Below are positions 1-12,700 of a stretch of DNA of 64,000 nucleotides, piece after piece (position 1 is the stretch's first letter; every line of letters begins with the position of its first letter). Under the pieces are notes generated by a model. The model saw nothing but the letters and a program-made list of their open reading frames with translations, was not told the origin of the DNA and ran no database searches. Position numbers and translations under genes: made by a program. Source of the stretch: Atherix ibis (taxonomy: Eukaryota; Arthropoda; Insecta; Diptera; Athericidae); NCBI GenBank assembly GCA_958298945.1, contig CATQJD010000116.1, positions 558,001 through 622,000 on the forward strand, written 5' to 3'.

Positions 1-245
1 TGAAGTAGTATGTTTACGAGGAATATGAAGTAGTATGTTTAAGAGGAATATGCAGTAGTATGTTTAGGAGGAATATGAAGTAGTATGTTTAAGAGGAATA
101 TGAAGTAGTATTTTTAAGATGAATATGAAATAGTATATTTAAGAGGAATATGAAGTAGTATGTTTAAGAGGAATATGAAGTAGTATATTTAAGAGGAATA
201 TGAAGTAGTATGTTCAAGAGGAATATGAAGCAGTATGTTTAAGAG

Positions 246-256
246 GAATATAAGGG
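246..256 (+). repeat. 11-bp truncated monomer, copy 1
   Basis: Only 11 bases lie between successive GAATAT starts here, so 14 bases of the monomer are missing. It is followed by a unit with GAAAAAG and then one with GTAGAACG. This order of odd units, with small changes, marks all eight copies of the cassette. Confidence 0.9.
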
Positions 257-956
257 GAATATGAAAAAGTATATTTAAGAGGAATATGAAGTAGAACGTT
301 TAAGAGGAATATGAAGTAGTATGTTTACGAGGAATATGAAGTAGTATGTTTAAGAGGAATATGCAGTAGTATGTTTAAGAGGAATATGAAGTAGTATGTT
401 TAAGAGGAATATGAAGTAGTATTTTTAAGATGAATATGAAGTAGTATGTTCAAGAGGAATATGAAGTAGTATGTTTAAGAGGAATATGAAGTAGTATATT
501 TAAGAGGAATATGAAGTAGTATGTTTAAGAGGAATATGAAGTAGTATGTTTAAAAGGAATTTAAAGTAGTATATTTAAGAGGAATATGAAGTAGTATGTT
601 TAAGATGAATATGAAGTAGTATGTTTAAGAGGAATATGAAGTAGTATGCCTAAGAGGAATATGAAGTAGTATATTTAAGAGGAATATGAAGTAGTATGTT
701 TAAGAGGAATATGAAGTAGTATGTTTAAGAGGAATATGAAGTAGTATATTTAAGAGGAATATAAAGTAGTATATTTAAGAGGAATATGAAGTAGTATGTT
801 TAAGAGGAATATGAAGCAGTATATTTAAGAGGAATATGAAGTAGTATATTTAAGAGGAATATAAAGTAGTTTGTTTAAGAGGAATATGAAGTAGTATATT
901 TAAGAGGAATATGAAGTAGTATGCTTAAGAGGAATATGAAGCAGCATGTTTAAGAG

Positions 957-967
957 GAATATAAAGG
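957..967 (+). repeat. 11-bp truncated monomer, copy 2
   Basis: GAATAT is followed by AAAGG and then directly by the next GAATAT. The flanks carry the cassette signature: an AAGCAG unit before it and GAAGAAG and GTAGAATG units after it. Confidence 0.9.
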
Positions 968-1267
968 GAATATGAAGAAGTATATTTAAGAGGAATATGA
1001 AGTAGAATGTTTAAGAGGAATATGAAGTAGTATGTTTACGAGGAATGTGAAGTAGTATGTTTAAGAGGAGTATGCAGTAGTATGTTTAGGAGGAATATGA
1101 AGTAGTATGTTTAAGAGGAATATGAAGTAGTATTTTTAAGATGAATATGAAATAGTATATTTAAGAGGAATATGAAGTAGTATGTTTAAGAGGAATATGA
1201 AGTAGTATATTTAAGAGGAATATGAAGTAGTATGTTCAAGAGGAATATGAAGCAGTATTTTTAAGAG

Positions 1268-1278
1268 GAATATAAGGG
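1268..1278 (+). repeat. 11-bp truncated monomer, copy 3
   Basis: This lies exactly 1,022 bp after the copy at 246 and shares its private TAAGGGG and GAAAAAG changes, so the two are products of the same block duplication. Confidence 0.9.
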
Positions 1279-1552
1279 GAATATGAAAAAGTATATTTAA
1301 GAGGAATATGAAGTAGAACGTTTAAGAGGAATATGAAGTAGTATGTTTACGAGGAATATGAAGTAGTATGTTTAAGAGGAATATGCAGTAGTATGTTTAA
1401 GAGGAATATGAAGTAGTATGTTTAAGAGGAATATGAAGTAGTATTTTTAAGATGAATATGAAGTAGTATGTTTAAGAGGAATATGAAGTAGTATGTTTAA
1501 GAGGAATATGAAGTAGTATATTTAAGAGGAATATGAAGTAGTATGTTTAAGA

Positions 1553-4440
1553 GAAATATGAAGTAGTATGTTTAAGAGGAATATGAAGTAGTATGTTCAA
1601 GAGGAATGTGAAGTAGTATGTTTAAGAGGAATATGAAGTAGTATGTTTAAGAGAAATATGAAGTAGTATGTTTAAGAGGAAAATGAAGTAGTATGTTTAA
1701 GAGGAATATGAAGTAGTATGTTTAAGAGGAATATGAAGTAGTATGTTTAAGAGGAATATGAAGTAGTATGTTTAAGAGGAATATGAAGTATTATATTTAA
1801 GAGGAATATGAGGTAGTATGTTTAAAAGGAATATGAAGTAGTATGTTTAAGAGGAATATGAAGTAATATGTTTAAGAGGAATATGAAGTAGTATGTTTAA
1901 GAGGAATATGAAGTAGTATGCTTAAGAGGAAAATGAAGTAGTATGTTTAAGAGAAATATGAAGTAGTATGTTTAAGAGGAAAATGAAGTAGTACGTTTAA
2001 GAGGAATATGAAGTAGTATGTTTAAGAGGAATGTAAAGTAGTATGTTTAAGAGGAATATAAAGTAGTATGTTTAAGAGAAATATGAAGTAGTATGTTTAA
2101 GAGAAATATGAAGTAGTATGTTTCAGAGGAATATGAAGTAGTATATTTAAGAGAAATGTGAAGTAGTATGTTTAAGAGGAATATGAAGTAGTATGTTTAA
2201 GAGGAATATGAAGTAGTATGTTTAAGAGGAATATGAAGTAGTATGTTTAAGAGGAATATGAAGTAGTATGCTTAAGAGGAATATGAAGTAGTATGTTTAG
2301 GAGGAATATGCAGTAGTATGTTTAAGAGGAATATGAAGTAGTATGTTTAAGAGGAAATTGAAGTAGTATGTTTAAGAGGAATATGAAGTAGTATGTTTAA
2401 GAGGCATATGAAGTAGTATATTTAAGAGGAATATGAAGTAGTATGTTTAAGATGAATATGAAGTAGTATGTTTAAGAGGAATATGAAGTAGTATGTTTAA
2501 GAGGAATATAAAGCAGTGTGTTTAAGAGGAATATGAAGTAGTATGTTTAAGAGGAATATGAAGTAGTATATTTAAGAGGAATATAAAGTAGTTTGTTTAA
2601 GAGGAATATGAAGTAGTATGTTTAAGAGGAATATGAAGTAGTTTGTTTAAGAGGAATATGAAGTAGTATGTTTAAGAGGAATATGAAGTAGTATGTTTAA
2701 GAGGAATATGATTAGTATATTTAAGAGGAATATGAGGTAGTATGTTTAAGGGGAATACGAAGTAGTATATTTAAGAGGAATGTGAAGTAGGATGCTTAAG
2801 AGGAATATGCAGTATTATGTTTAAGAGGAATATGAAGTAGTTTGTTTAAGAGTACTATGAAGCAGTATGTTTAAGAGGAATATGAAGTAGTATGTTTAAG
2901 AGGAATATGAAGTAGTATGTTTAAGAGGAATATGCAGTAGTATGTTTAAGAGGAATATGAAGTAGTATGTTTAAGAGGAAAATGAAGTGGTATGTTTAAG
3001 AGGAATATGAAGTAGTATGTTTAAGAGGAATATGAAGTAGTATGTTTAAGAGGAATATGAAGTAGTATATTTAAGAGGAATATAAAGTAGATTGTTTAAG
3101 AGGAATATGAAGTAGTATGTTTAAGAGGAATATGAAGTAGTTTGTTTAAGAGGAATATGAAGCAGTATGTTTAAGAGGAATATGAAGTAGTATGTTTAAG
3201 AGGAAAATGAAGTAGTATGTTTAAGAGGAATATGAAGTAGTATGATTAAGAGGAATATGAAGTAGTATATATAAGAGGAATATGAATTAGTATGTTTAAG
3301 AGGAATACGAAGTAGTATATTGAAGAGGAATATGAAGTAGTATGTTTAAGAGGAATATGAAGTATTATATTTAAGAGGAATATGAAGTAGTATGTTTAAG
3401 AGGAATATGAAGTAGTATATTTAAGAGGAATATAAAGTAGTATGTTTAAGAGGAATATGAAGTAGTATGTTTAAGAGGAATATGAAGTAGTATGTCTACG
3501 AGGAATATGAAGTAGTATGCTTAAGAGGAATATGAAGTAGAATATTTAAGAGGAATATGAAGTAGGATGTTCAAGAGGAATATGAAGTAGTATGTTTAAG
3601 AGAAATATGAAGTAGTATGCTTTAGAGGAATATGAAGTAGTATGTTTAAGAGGAATATGAAATAGTATGTTTAGGAGGAAAATGAAGTAGTATATTTAAG
3701 AGGAATATGAAGTAGTATGTTTAAGAAGAAAATGAAGCAGTATATTTAAGTGGAATATGAAGTAGTATGTTTAAGAGGAATATGAAGTAGTATGTTTAAA
3801 AGGAATATAAAGTAGTATATTTAAGAGGAATATGAAGTAGTATGTTAAGGATGAATATGAAGTAGTATGTTTAAAGGAATATGAAGTAGTATGCTTAAGA
3901 GGAATATGAAGTAGTATATTTAAGAGGAATATGAAGTAGTATGTTTAAGAGGAATATGAAGTAGTATGTTTAAGAGGAATATGAAGTAGTATGTTCAAGA
4001 GAAATATGAAGGAGGATGTTTAAGAGGAATATGAAGTAGTATGTTTAAGAGGAAAATGAAGTAGTATATTTAAGAGGAAAATGAAGTAGTATGTTTAAGA
4101 GGAATTTGAAGTAGTACATTTAAAGGGAATATGAAGTAGTATATTTAAGAGGAATATGAAGTAGAACGTTTAAGAGGAATATGAAGTAGTATGTTTACGA
4201 GGAATATGAAGTAGTATATTTAAGAGGAATATGAAGTAGTATATTTAAGAGGAATATAAAGTAGTATATTTAAGAGGAATATGAAGTAGTATGTTTAAGA
4301 GGAATATGAAGTAGTATGTTTAAGGAGAATATGAAGTAGTATATTTAAGAGGAATATAAAGTAGTTTGTTTAAGAGGAATATGAAGTAGTATATTTAAGA
4401 GGAATATGAAGTAGTATGTTTAAGAGGAATATGAAGCAGT
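1553..4440 (+). repeat. Irregular monomer region
   Basis: About 115 monomers without a higher-order period I can see. Variants are varied and mostly unlinked: AAAATGAAG, GAATGTGAAG, GTTTG and AGAAATATG forms. Two one-base deletions change the register, one near 2709 (TGATTAG) and one near 3871 (TTTAAAGG). The stretch 3660-3860 shares a variant order (GAAAATG, AAGTGG, then TTTAAAAGG) with 29300-29460 and 32240-32420, which suggests an old common block. Nothing other than the satellite is present. Confidence 0.8.
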
Positions 4441-4451
4441 ATGTTTAAGAG

Positions 4452-4462
4452 GAATATAAAGG
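4452..4462 (+). repeat. 11-bp truncated monomer, copy 4
   Basis: Same truncation as the other cassette copies, followed by a diverged GTATTGTTAAG unit and a GTAGAACG unit. It opens the cassette-bearing domain. Confidence 0.9.
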
Positions 4463-4836
4463 GAATATGAAGTAGTATTGTTAAGAAGAATATGAAGTAG
4501 AACGTTTAAGAGGAATATGAAGTTGTATGTTTACGAGGAATATGAAGTAGTATGTTTAAGAGGAATATGAAGTAGTATGTTTAAGAGGAATATGAAGTAG
4601 TATGTTTAAGAGGAATATGAAGTAGTATATTTAAGAGGAATTTAAAGTAGTATATTTAAGAGGAATATGAAGTAGTATGTTTAAGAGGATAATGAAGTAG
4701 TATGTTTAAGAGGAATATGAAGTAGTATATTTAAGAGGAATATAAAGTTGTTTGTTTAAGACGAATATGAAGTAGTATATTTAAGAGGATATGAAGTAGT
4801 ATGTTTAAGAGGAATATGAAGCAGTATGTTTAAGAG

Positions 4837-4847
4837 GAATATAAAGG
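4837..4847 (+). repeat. 11-bp truncated monomer, copy 5
   Basis: Full cassette: a 24-bp unit about 50 bases upstream, an AAGCAG unit, the 11-mer, then GAAGAAG and GTAGAACG units. Confidence 0.92.
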
Positions 4848-6996
4848 GAATATGAAGAAGTATATTTAAGAGGACTATGAAGTAGAACGTTTAAGAGGAA
4901 TATGAAGTAGTATGTTTAAGAGGAATATGAAGTAGTATATTTAAGAAGAATATGCAGTAGTATGTTTAAGAGGAATATGAAGTAGTATATTTAAGAGGAA
5001 TATGAAGTAGTATGTTTAAGAGGAATATGAAGTAGTATGTTTAAGAGGAATATGAAGTAGTATGTTTAAGAGGAATATGAAGTAGTATGTTTAAGAGGAA
5101 TATGAAGTAGTATGCTTAAGAGGAATATGAAGTAGTATGTTTAAGAGGAATATGAAGTAGTTTGTTTAAGAGGAATATGAAGTAGTATATTTAAGAGGAA
5201 TATGAAGTAGTATGTTTAAGAGGAATATGAAGTAGTATATTTAAGAGGAATACGAAGCAGTATGTTTAAGAGGAATATGAAGTAGTATGTTTAAGAGGAA
5301 TATGAAGTAGTATGTTTAAGAGGAAAATGAAGTAGTATGTTTAAGAGCAATATGAAGTAGTATGTTTAAGAGGAATATGAAGTTGTATGTTTAAGAGGAA
5401 TATGAAGCAGTATATTTAAGAGGAATGTGAAGTAGTATATTTAAGTGGAATATAAAGTAGTTTGCTTAAGAGGAATATGAAGTAGTATATTTAAGAGGAA
5501 TATGAAGTAGTATGTTTAAGAGGAAAATGAAGTAGTATGTTTAAGAGGAATATGAAGTAGTATGTTCAAGAGGAATATGAAGTAGTATGTTTAAGATGAA
5601 TATGAAGTAGTATGCTTAAGAGGAATATGAAGTGGTATATTTAAGAGGAATATAAAGTAGTATGTTTAAGAGGAATATGAAGCAGTATGTTTAAGAGGAA
5701 TATGAAGTAGTATATTTAAGTGGAATATGAAGTAGTATGTTTAAGAGGAATATGAAGCAGTATATTTAAGAGGAATATGAAGTAGTATGTTTAAGAGGAA
5801 TATGAAGTAGTATGTTTAAGAGGAATATGAAGTAGTATGTTTAAGAGGAGTATGCAGTAGTATGTTTAAGAGGAATACGAAGTAGTATATTTAAGTGCAA
5901 TATGAAGTAGTATGTTTAAGAGGAATATGAAGTAGTATGTTTAAGATGAATATGAAGTAGTATGTTTAAGAGGAATATGAAGTAGTATGTTTAAGAGGAA
6001 TATGCAGTAGTATGTTTAAGAGAAATATGAAGTAGTATATTTAAGAGGAATATGAAGTAGTATGTTTAAGAGGAATATTAAGTAGTACGTTTAAGAGGAA
6101 TATGAAGTAGTATATTTAAGAGGAATACGAAGCAGTATGTTTAAGAGGAATATGAAGTAGTATGTTTAAGAGGAATATGAAGTAGTATGTTTAAGAGGAA
6201 AATGAAGTAGTATGTTTAAGAGTAATATGAAGTAGTATGTTTAAGAGGAATATGAAGTAGTATGTTTAAGAGAAATATGAAACAGTATATTTAAGAGGAA
6301 TGTGAAGTAGTATATTTAAGAGGAATATGAAGTAGTTTGTTTAAGAGGAATATGAAGTAGTATATTTAAGAGGAATATGAAGTAGTATGTTTAAGAGGAA
6401 AATGAAGTAGTATGTTTAAGAGGAATATGAAGTAGTATGTTTAAGAGGAATATGAAGTAGTATGTTTAAGATGAATATGAAGTAGTATATTTAAGAGGAA
6501 TATGCAGTAGTATGTTTAAGAGGAATATGCAGTAGTATGTTTAAGAGGAATATGAAGTAGTATGTTTAAGAGGAATATGAAGTAGTATGTTTAAGAGGAA
6601 TATGAAGTAGTATGTTTAAGAGGAATATGAAGTAATATGCTTAAGAGGAATATGAAGTAGTATGTTTAAGAGGAATATGAAGTAGTATGTTTAAGAGGAA
6701 AACGAAGTAGTATGTTTAAGAGGAATATGAAGTAGTATGTTTAAGAGGAATATGAAGTAGTATGTTTAAGAGGAATATGAAGTAGTATATTTAAGAGGAA
6801 TTTAAAGTAGTATAGTTAAGAGGAATATGAAGTAGTATGTTTAAGAGGAATATGAAGTAGTATGTTTAAGAGGAATATGAAGTAGTATATTTAAGAGTAA
6901 TATAAAGTAGTTTGTTTAAGACGATTATGAAGTAGTATATTTAAGAGGATATGAAGTAGTATGTTTAAGAGGAATATGAAGCAGTATGTTTAAGAG

Positions 6997-7007
6997 GAAT
7001 TAAAAGG
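6997..7007 (+). repeat. 11-bp truncated monomer, copy 6
   Basis: Same cassette, with a private change (GAATTAAAAGG) in the truncated unit. Confidence 0.92.
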
Positions 7008-9769
7008 GAATATGAAGAAGTATATTTAAGAGGAATATGAAGTAGAACGTTTAAGAGGAATATGAAGTAGTATGTTTAAGAGGAATATGAAGTAGTATAT
7101 TTAAGAGGAATATGCAGTAGTATGTTTAAGAGGAATATGAAGTAGTATATTTAAGAGGAATATGAAGTAGTATGTTTAAGAGGAATATGAAGTAGTATGT
7201 TTAAGAGGAATATGAAGTAGTATGTTTAAGAGGAATATGAAGTAGTATGTTTAAGAGGAATATGAAGTAGTATGCTTAAGAGGAATATGAAGTAGTATGT
7301 TTAAGAGGAATATGAAGTAGTTTATTTAAGAGGAATATGAAGTAGTATATTTAAGAGGAATATGAAGTAGTATGTTTAAGAGGAATATGAAGTAGTATAT
7401 TTAAGAGGAATACGAAGCAGTATGTTTAAGAGGAATATGAAGTAGTATGTTTAAGAGGAATATGAAGTAGTATGTTTAAGAGGAAAATGAAGTAGTATGT
7501 TTAAGAGTAATATGAAGTAGTATGTTTAAGAGGAATATGAAGTAGTATGTTTAAAAGGAATATAAAGCAGTATATTTAAGAGGAATGTGAAGTAGTATAT
7601 TTAAGAGGAATATGAAGTAGTTTGTTTAAGAGGAATATGAAGTAGTATATTTAAGAGGAATATGAAGTAGTATGTTTAAGAGGAAAATGAAGTAGTATGT
7701 TTAAGAGGAATATGAAGTAGTATGTTCAAGAGGAATATGAAGTAGTATGTTTAAGATGAATATGAAGTAGTATGCTTAAGAGGAATATGAAGTAGTATAT
7801 TTAAGAGGAATATAAAGTAGTACGTTTAAGAGGAATATGAAGCAGTATGTTTAAGAGGAATATGAAGTAGTATATTTAAGTGGAATATGAAGTAGTATGT
7901 TTACGAGGAATATGAAGTAGTATGTTTAAGAGGAATATGCAGTAGTATGTTTAAGAGGAATATGAAGTAGTATGTTTAAGAGGAATATGAAGTAGTATGT
8001 TTAAGAGGAATATGAAGTAGTATGTTTAAGAGGAATATGAAGTAGTATGCTTAAGAGGAATATGAAGTAGTATGTTTAAGAGGAATATGAAGTAGTATGT
8101 TTAAGAGGAAAACGAAGTAGTATGTTTAAGAGGAATATGAATGAGTATGTTTAAGAGGAATATGGAGTAGTATGTTTAAGAGGAATATGAAGTAGTATGT
8201 TTAAGAGGAGTATGCAGTAGTATGTTTAAGAGGAATACGAAGTAGTATATTTAAGTGCAATATGAAGTAGTATGTTTAAGAGGAATATGAAGTAGTATGT
8301 TTAAGATGAATATGAAGTAGTATGTTTGAGAGGAATATGAAGTAGTATGTTTAAGATGAATATGCAGTAGTATGTTTAAGAGGAATATGAAGTAGTATAT
8401 TTAAGAGGAATATGAAGTAGTATGTTTAAGAGGAATATTAAGTAGTACGTTTAAGAGGAATATGAAGTAGTATATTTAAGAGGAATACGAAGCAGTATGT
8501 TTAAGAGGAATATGAAGTAGTATGTTTAAGAGGAATATGAAGTAGTATGTTTAAGAGCAAAATGAAGTAGTATGTTTAAGAGTAATATGAAGTAGTATGT
8601 TTAAGAGGAATATGAAGTAGTATGTTTAAGAGGAATATGAAGCAGTATATTTAAGAGGAATGTGAAGTAGTATATTTAAGAGGAATATGAAGTAGTATGT
8701 TTAAGAGGAATATGAAGTAGTATGTTTAAGATGAATATGAAGTAGTATGCTTAAGAGGAATATGAAGTAGTATATTTAAGAGGAATATAAAGTAGTATGT
8801 TTAAGAGGAATATGAAGCAGTATGTTTAAGAGGAATATGAAGTAGTATATTTAAGTGGAATATGAAGTAGTATGTTTACGAGGAATATGAAGTAGTATGT
8901 TTAAGAGGAATATGCAGTAGTATGTTTAAGAGGAATATGAAGTAGTATGTTTAAGAGGAATATGAAGTAGTATGTTTAAGAGGAATATGAAGTAGTATGT
9001 TTAAGAGGAATATGAAGTAGTATGCTTAAGAGGAATATGAAGTAGTATGTTTAAGAGGAATATGAAGTAGTATGTTTAAGAGGAAAATGAAGTAGTATGT
9101 TTAAGAGGAATATGAAGTAGTATGTTTAAGAGGAATATGAAGTAGTATGTTTAAGAGGAATATGAAGTAGTATGTTTAAGAGGAATATGAAGTAGTATGC
9201 TTAAGAGGAATATGAAGTAGTATGTTTAAGAGGAATATGAAGTAGTATGTTTAAGATGAATATGAAGTATTATATTTAAGAGGAATATGAAGCAGTATGT
9301 TTAAGAGGAATATGAAGTAGTATGTTTAAGAGGAATACGAAGTAGTATATTTAAGAGGAATGTGAAGTAGTATGTTGAAGAGGAATATGAAGTAGTATAT
9401 TTAAGAGGAATATGAAGTAGTATATTTAAGAGGAATATGAAGTAGTATGCTTAAGAGGAATATGAAGTAGTATGTTTAAGAGGAATATGAAGTAGTATAT
9501 TTAAGAGGAATATGAAGTAGTTTGTTTAAGAGGAATATGAAGTAGTATATTTAAGAGGAATATGAAGTAGTATGTTTAAGAGGAATATTAAGTATTACGT
9601 TTAAGAGGAATATGAAGTAGTATATTTAAGAGGAATACGAAGCAGTATGTTTAAGAGGAATATGAAGTAGTATGTTTAAGAGGAATATGAAGTAGTATGT
9701 TTAAGAGGAAAATGAAGTAGTATGTTTAAGAATAATATGAAGTAGTATGTTTAAGAGGAATATGAAGTA

Positions 9770-12700
9770 ATATGTTTAAGAGGAATATGAAGCAGTATAT
9801 TTAAGAGGAATGTGAAGTAGTATATTTAAGAAGAATATGAAGAAGTTTGTTTAAGAGGAATATGAAGTAGTATATTTAAGAGGAATATGAAGTAGTATGT
9901 TTAAGAGGAAAATGAAGTAGTATGTTTAAGAGGAATATGAAGTAGTATGTTTAAGGGGAATATGAAGTAGTATGTTTAAGATGAATATGAAGTAGTATGC
10001 TTAAGAGGAATATGAAGTAGTATATTTAAGAGGAATATGCAGTAGTATGTTTAAGAGGAATATGCAGTAGTATGTTTAAGAGAAATATGAAGTAGTATGT
10101 TTAAGAGGAATATGAAGTAGTATGTTTAAGAGGAATATGAAGTAGTATTTTTAAGAGGAATATGAAGTAGTATGCTTAAGAGAAATATGAAGTAGTATGT
10201 TTAAGAGGAATATGAAGTAGTATGTTTAAGAGGAAAACGAAGTAGTATGTTTAAGAGGAATATGAAGTAGTATGTTTAAGAGGAATATGAAGTAGTATGT
10301 TTAAGAGGAATATGAAGTAGTATGTTTAAGAGGAGTATGCAGTAGTATGTTTACGAGGAATATGAAGTAGTATGTTTAAGAGGAATATGAAGTAGTATGT
10401 TTAAGAGGAATATGAAGTAGTATGTTTAAGAGGAATATGAAGTAGTATATTTAAGAGGAATTTAAAGTAGTATATTTAAGAGGAATATGAAGTAGTATGT
10501 TTAAGAGGAATATGAAGTAGTATGTTTAAGAGGAATATGAAGTAGTATATTTAAGAGGAATATAAAGTAGTTTGCTTAAGACGAATATGAAGTAGTATAT
10601 TTAAGAGGATATGAAGTAGTATGTTTAAGAGGAATATGAAGCAGTATGCTTAAGAGGAATATAAAGGGAATATGAAGAAGTATATTTAAGAGGAATATGA
10701 AGTAGAACGTTTAAGAGGAATATGAAGTAGTATGTTTAAGAGGAATATGAAGTAGTATATTTAAGAGGAATATGCAGTAGTATGTTTAAGAGGAATATGA
10801 AGTAGTATATTTAAGAGAAATATGAAGTAGTATGTTTAAGAGGAATATGAAGTAGTATGTTTAAGAGGAATATGAAGTAGTATGTTTAAGAGGAATATGA
10901 AGTAGTATGTTTAAGAGGAATATGAAGTAGTATGCTTAAGAGGAATATGAAGTAGTATGTTTAAGAGGAATATGAAGTAGTTTGTTTAAGAGGAATATGA
11001 AGTAGTATATTTAAGAGGAATATGAAGTTGTATGTTTAAGAGGAATATGAAGTAGTATATTTAAGAGGAATACGAAGCAGTATGTTTAAGAGGAATATGA
11101 AGTAGTATGTTTAAGAGGAATATGAAGTAGTATGTTTAAGAGGAAAATGAAGTAGTATGTTTAAGAGTAATATGAAGTAGTATGTTTAAGAGGAATATGA
11201 AGTAGTATGTTTAAGAGGAATATAAAGCAGTATATTTAAGAGGAATGTGAAGTAGTATATTTAAGAGGAATATGAAGTAGTTTGTTTAAGAGGAATATGA
11301 AGTAGTATATTTAAGAGGAATATGAAGTAGTATGTTTAAGAGGAAAATGAAGTAGTATGTTTAAGAGGAATATGAAGTAGTATGTTCAAGAGGAATATGA
11401 AGTAGTATGTTTAAGATGAATATGAAGTAGTATGCTTAAGAGGAATATGAAGTAGTACATTTAAGAGCAATATAAAGTAGTATGTTTAAGAGGAATATGA
11501 AGCAGTATGTTTAAGAGGAACATGAAGTAGTATATTTAAGTGGAATATGAAGTAGTATGCTTACGAGGAATATGAAGTAGTATGTTTAAGAAGAATATGC
11601 AGTAGTATGTTTAAGAGGAATATGAAGTAGTATGTTTAAGAGGAATATGAAGTAGTATGTTTAAGAGGAATATGAAGTAGTATGTTTAAGAGGAATATGA
11701 AGTAGTATGCTTAAGAGGAATATGAAGTAGTATGTTTAAGAGGAATATGAAGTAGTATGTTTAAGAGGAAAACGAAGTAGTATGTTTAAGAGGAATATGA
11801 AGTAGTATGTTTAAGAGGAATATGAAGTAGTATGTTTAAGAGGAATATGAAGTAGTATGTTTAAGAGGAGTATGCAGTAGTATGTTTAAGAGGAATACGA
11901 AGTAGTATATTTAAGTGCAATATGAAGTAGTATGTTTAAGAGGAATATGAAGTAGTATGTTTAAGATGAATATGAAGTAGTATGTTTAAGAGGAATATGA
12001 AGTAGTATGTTTAAGAGGAATATGCAGTAGTATGTTTAAGAGGAATATGGAGTAGTATATTTAAGAGGAATATGAAATAGTATGTTTAAGAGGAATATTA
12101 AGTAGTACGTTTAAGAGAAATATGAAATAGTATATTTAAGAGGAATACGAAGCAGTATGTTTAAGAGGAATATGAAGTAGTATGTTTAAGAGGAATATGA
12201 AGTAGTATGTTTAAGAGGAATATGAAGTAGTATATTTAAGAGGAATATGAAGTAGTATGTTTAAGAGGAAAATGAAGTAGTATGTTTAAGAGGAATATGA
12301 AGTAGTATGTTTAAGAGGAATATGAAGTAGTATGTTTAAGATGAATATGAAGTAGTATGCTTAAGAGGAATATGAAGTAGTATATTTAAGAGGAATATGC
12401 AGTAGTATGTTTAAGAGGAATATGCAGTAGTATGTTTAAGAGGAATATGAAGTAGTATGTTTAAGAGGAATATGAAGTAGTATGTTTAAGAGGAATATGA
12501 AGTAGTATATTTAAGAGGAATATGAAGTAGTATGCTTAAGAGGAATATGAAGTAGTATGTTTAAGAGGAATATGAAGTAGTATGTTTAAGAGGAAAACGA
12601 AGTAGTATGTTTAAGAGGAATATGAAGTAGTATGTTTAAGAGGAATATGAAGTAGTATGTTTAAGAGGAATATGAAGTAGTATGTTTAAGAGGAGTATGC

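Larger units (their letters stand above)
1..1552 (+). repeat. Higher-order repeat, 1,022-bp period (copies 1-530 and 1023-1552)
   Basis: A run of variant monomers recurs at an offset of exactly 1,022 bp. The TTTTTAAG variant at 111 and 422 recurs at 1133 and 1444, and the 11-bp truncated unit at 246 recurs at 1268. The period is not a multiple of 25 because it spans two 11-bp units (40 x 25 + 22). Inside it a 311-bp sub-period (12 x 25 + 11) links 1-120 with 312-430. The match fades near 530/1552, where one copy has TTTAAAAGG variants and the other does not. The left copy is cut by the window edge, so the true extent is unknown. Confidence 0.85.
4560..7905 (+). repeat. Block pair at 2,160-bp spacing (4560-5745 and 6720-7905)
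   Basis: The cassette with a 24-bp unit (GAGGATATG, near 4786 and 6946) followed by an 11-bp unit recurs 2,160 bp apart (86 x 25 + 10). Downstream variant order agrees: TATGCTTAAG at 5111/7271, GAATACGAAGCAG at 5250/7410 and GAATGTGAAG at 5426/7586. Agreement begins near 4560/6720 and ends near 5745/7905, where one copy has AAGCAG and the other TTTACGAGG. Confidence 0.85.
6715..12215 (+). repeat. Block pair at 3,660-bp spacing (6715-8555 and 10375-12215)
   Basis: About 1.84 kb is repeated at an offset of 3,660 bp (146 x 25 + 10). Shared markers are the 24-mer at 6946/10606, the 11-mer at 6997/10657, GGAGTATGCAG at 8208/11868, AAGTGCAAT at 8253/11913 and GAATATTAAGTAGTACG near 8436/12096. The AAGTGCAAT marker also occurs near 5893, 17873 and 28073, so this block seeded several copies. 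The match ends near 8555/12215, where GAGCAAAATG faces plain monomers. Confidence 0.83.
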